Part shown: piece after piece, positions 34,668-36,837 of the stretch
Numbering within the stretch: the stretch's first letter is position 1
Layout of the letters: each line of letters opens with the position of its first letter
DNA from: a virus
Strand: one strand, 5' to 3'
Virus record (IMG/VR): IMGVR_UViG_3300042866_002051
Span: 1 to 36,837 of that record
DNA length: 36,837 nucleotides
The notes under the pieces: model-generated
Databases searched by the model: none
What the model was told of the DNA's origin: nothing
Seen by the model: only the letters and a program-made list of their open reading frames with translations
Translations under genes and position numbers: made by a program

Positions 34668-36508
34668 ACAGGCTCGACCGCCGCTGGTGGTTCGTCGACA
34701 AAGACGACGTCCATGGCACCCTCACCACCGCGCTGGATCTGGCGATGGCCCACGACCGGCAGAGGATCGACTACTACCGGATCCTCGCGCTGCTGCACGA
34801 TGAGCACGACCGCCAGTGCATGTGGGGCGGGCGCACCATCGACCGGGAGCAAGACTACCGGGTGCCGCGCAACGTCCTGCGCCGGCTGGTGTCGACGGCG
34901 CACGCGCGCCTGATCTCGACCATCCCGCGCCCCTTCTACTGCTCCGATGGGGGCGACTTCGAGCTGAGGCAGAAGCTCGAGGAGTTGAACACCGCGGTCC
35001 ACGGGCTGTTCCTCTCCAACAAGGTCGACAGCTACGCCAACCTCGCGCAACGCCACGCGCTCACGTTCGGCGACGGATTCGTGAAGGTGAGCCCGCTCCT
35101 GCACACCAAGAACCCCCGCGTGTGTGTGGAGAGGGTCTACCCCTGGGAGGTCTACGTGGATCCTCTCGACGGGCTCTATGGCGAGCCCCGCTGCTACTAC
35201 CAAGTCCGCTGGATCGACCGCGCTCACCTGATCGCGCTCTGGCCCAAGCACGCCAAGGACATCTTCGACGCGACCACGGACCGTCCCGAGTGGGCGGGCT
35301 GGCTCGACGGGATGAGCGACCCGGTGCGCGTCATTGAGGCATGGTACCTCGACCCGGACGGCGACATGGGCCGGCACGTGGTGGCCGTCAGCAGCGCCAC
35401 GCTCATCGATGAGCCGTACCTGTACGACGTGCCCCCGCTGGTGAGGTTCCAGCACGCGGCGCCCCTGTCGGGCTTCTGGGGGGATGGGCTCGCCCACGAG
35501 GTCGCCGGCCAGCAGATGGAACTCAACGACATCATGAGCGCCATGAGTGAGACGGTGAAGCTGGGCGCGTGGCCGACGCTCCTGGTGGAGAAGTCGTCCG
35601 AGGTCGAGGTGGGGCAGATCGATAACTCCCCGATGAAGATGCTCAAGTACCGGGGCACCCCTCCGATCATTCAGACGGCGCAGGGCCTCACCGCCGAGTC
35701 CTCGCGCTACGCCGATGGCATCGCTCAGTCGATGTACGACACCAGCGGCGTCAGCCAGTACGCGGCCAGCTCGACCAAGCCCGCGGGGCTCCAGAGCGGT
35801 CGGAGCCTCCGGATCTTCGCCGACCAGCAGGAAGGCAACTTGCGCGAGGGGAGCGACCTCCGCGCGCAGAGCTACCTGGCCTTGGGGATGGCGCTGGTCC
35901 GTGCTCAGCGCGCCGTGGCCGAGGTGCGCCCCGACGTGAGGGTGATCTTCAGCGACCCGCGCGAGCGCAAGGTGGTGAGCCTCCGCTGGAAAGAGATCGA
36001 CCTCCCCGACGACGGGCTGGAGATGGTTGCGGCGCCGGTGTCGATCCTCCCGAGCACCCCCGCAGCGAAGGCCGCGGCGCTGGAGGAGCTGATGAACGCT
36101 GGCGTCCTCTCCCCCGAGGAGTTCCGGGAAAACCTCGACCTGCCCGACGTCAAGGCGCTGAACAAGACCGCGACCGCCCCGCGCCGGGTCATCGAGATGC
36201 AGATGTTGGAGATGATCCGCGATGGGGTGCCCCAGTCGCCGGAGCCCTTCTTTCCCCTCGACCTCGCGCTCCAGCTTGCCGGCCAGCACTACTGCCAGGC
36301 GGTGGTCGATGGCGCCAGCGAGGACCGCCTGGAGCTGGTCCGCCGGTACATCCAGGCGATCACCGACCTCCAGGCCCCGCCGCCACCCCCCGAGGGCGGC
36401 GCACCCCCGCCCACCGAGATGCCCGCCAAGGAGATGCCGCCCGTCGAGGGTGAGCTGCCTCCCGAGATGATGCCCGAGATGACCCCTCCCCAGGAGATGA
36501 TGGCATGA
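34646..36508 (+). CDS. Portal protein
   Basis: 620 residues. ATG 34646 lies inside the end of the terminase gene. The N-terminal 250 residues form the wing domain (Trp-Trp-Phe-Val-Asp, Asp-Gly-Phe-Val-Lys-Val, Tyr-Pro-Trp-Glu-Val-Tyr-Val-Asp-Pro). Asn-Asp-Ile-Met-Ser-Ala-Met-Ser and a Lys-Tyr-Arg-Gly stem/crown region follow, and the C-terminus is helical with a Pro/Met/Glu-rich tail. Length and pattern fit portals of short-tailed phages, and it directly follows terminase and precedes the scaffold. It forms the dodecameric vertex for DNA entry and exit. Confidence 0.88.
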   Translation: MVSKAILNRLDRRWWFVDKDDVHGTLTTALDLAMAHDRQRIDYYRILALLHDEHDRQCMWGGRTIDREQDYRVPRNVLRRLVSTAHARLISTIPRPFYCSDGGDFELRQKLEELNTAVHGLFLSNKVDSYANLAQRHALTFGDGFVKVSPLLHTKNPRVCVERVYPWEVYVDPLDGLYGEPRCYYQVRWIDRAHLIALWPKHAKDIFDATTDRPEWAGWLDGMSDPVRVIEAWYLDPDGDMGRHVVAVSSATLIDEPYLYDVPPLVRFQHAAPLSGFWGDGLAHEVAGQQMELNDIMSAMSETVKLGAWPTLLVEKSSEVEVGQIDNSPMKMLKYRGTPPIIQTAQGLTAESSRYADGIAQSMYDTSGVSQYAASSTKPAGLQSGRSLRIFADQQEGNLREGSDLRAQSYLALGMALVRAQRAVAEVRPDVRVIFSDPRERKVVSLRWKEIDLPDDGLEMVAAPVSILPSTPAAKAAALEELMNAGVLSPEEFRENLDLPDVKALNKTATAPRRVIEMQMLEMIRDGVPQSPEPFFPLDLALQLAGQHYCQAVVDGASEDRLELVRRYIQAITDLQAPPPPPEGGAPPPTEMPAKEMPPVEGELPPEMMPEMTPPQEMMA

Positions 36509-36837
36509 GCGACTTTGAAGCCACCCCCGTTGACGAGACCACCGAAGCTGCGCCCCCCGTCGAGGGCGAGGCCCCACCGCCCGCACCGGAGCCCGAGGAG
36601 AAGGAGCCCAGTGATGAGGCCCTGACCAAGGCGTTCACGGCGCTCAACCGGAAGAAGAAGGCCCACCAGGAGAAGCTCGCCGCCCTCCAGAGCGAGAAGA
36701 GCGCGTTGCGGCAGGAGCGCGAGGCGTTCAAGGCAGAGCGCGCGATCCTGGAGCGGCTCCGCAGCGGCGACGAGGACGCGCTGCGCGAGGCCATGGGCGA
36801 GGATTACTTCGACCGCCTGGTGGAGAAGCGCCTGAAC
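36505..36837 (+). CDS. Scaffolding protein, N-terminal part (continues at base 2)
   Basis: ATG 36505 overlaps the portal stop as ATGA. The 111 residues visible here are acidic and proline-rich for the first 35, then a highly charged Lys/Glu/Ala coiled coil. After removal of the 127-base duplicated end, the frame continues without interruption at the start of the window to the stop at 617-619. See the other part for the role. Confidence 0.8.
   Translation, partial: MSDFEATPVDETTEAAPPVEGEAPPPAPEPEEKEPSDEALTKAFTALNRKKKAHQEKLAALQSEKSALRQEREAFKAERAILERLRSGDEDALREAMGEDYFDRLVEKRLN
36711..36837. repeat. Terminal direct repeat, right copy (circular join)
   Basis: Identical to bases 1-127. Removing one copy gives a circle of 36,710 bp. 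Confidence 0.95.

Overview
The window is a complete, circularly closed genome of a temperate podovirus-type phage. The last 127 bases (36711-36837) repeat the first 127 exactly, so the unique genome is about 36,710 bp and one gene, the scaffold, is cut by the linearisation point. The DNA is very GC-rich (roughly 70 percent by eye), with many GTG and some TTG starts and mostly 4-bp ATGA/GTGA overlaps. The host is therefore a high-GC bacterium. A proline-rich lipoprotein-like gene in the lysis cassette hints at a Gram-negative host, but the sequence does not name a lineage.

Layout, read round the circle. (1) 23.9-24.9 kb is the immunity switch. A leftward repressor gene and a rightward small membrane-protein gene lie between two outward-facing promoters that share the same TTCGGTTTA element in the same register. 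(2) From about 24.9 kb rightward, a single plus-strand series runs through a Cro-like gene, small early genes, a CII-like HTH protein, an RNase H-fold protein lacking its catalytic acids, a primase/VirE-type helicase, an AT-richer iteron cluster that is probably the replication origin, a RusA-like resolvase, small genes, and then terminase small and large subunits and portal. (3) Across the join come scaffold, major capsid protein, a beta-rich small virion protein, head-tail adaptor, large tail nozzle-like protein, four probable ejection (internal virion) proteins, small structural genes and a polyglycine-rich receptor-binding protein. (4) At 14.1-16.6 kb is a lysis cassette: coiled-coil/TM protein, holin candidates, lipoprotein, a probable cysteine peptidase and a GH24 lysozyme with an intact E-D-T triad. 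(5) At 16.7-17.65 kb are three leftward genes with their own operator-like promoter, at what would be one end of the prophage. (6) At 17.7-18.0 kb is attP: the 3' half of a tRNA-Leu(UAG) gene flanked nearly symmetrically by a duplicated 24-bp element, with the tyrosine integrase gene running into it. (7) From 19.3 to 23.9 kb a leftward early operon (lambda pL-like) of about 15 small, mostly unrecognised genes, rich in zinc ribbons and winged helices, leads to an excisionase-like gene and the integrase.

Together this is a lambda-style genetic switch driving a podovirus virion programme, with iteron-type replication and integration into tRNA-Leu. The main unexplained features are the missing stop codon at the end of the capsid gene, the integrase tail encoded by attP itself, the mirrored near-leaderless promoters, and the unknown small-gene operon.
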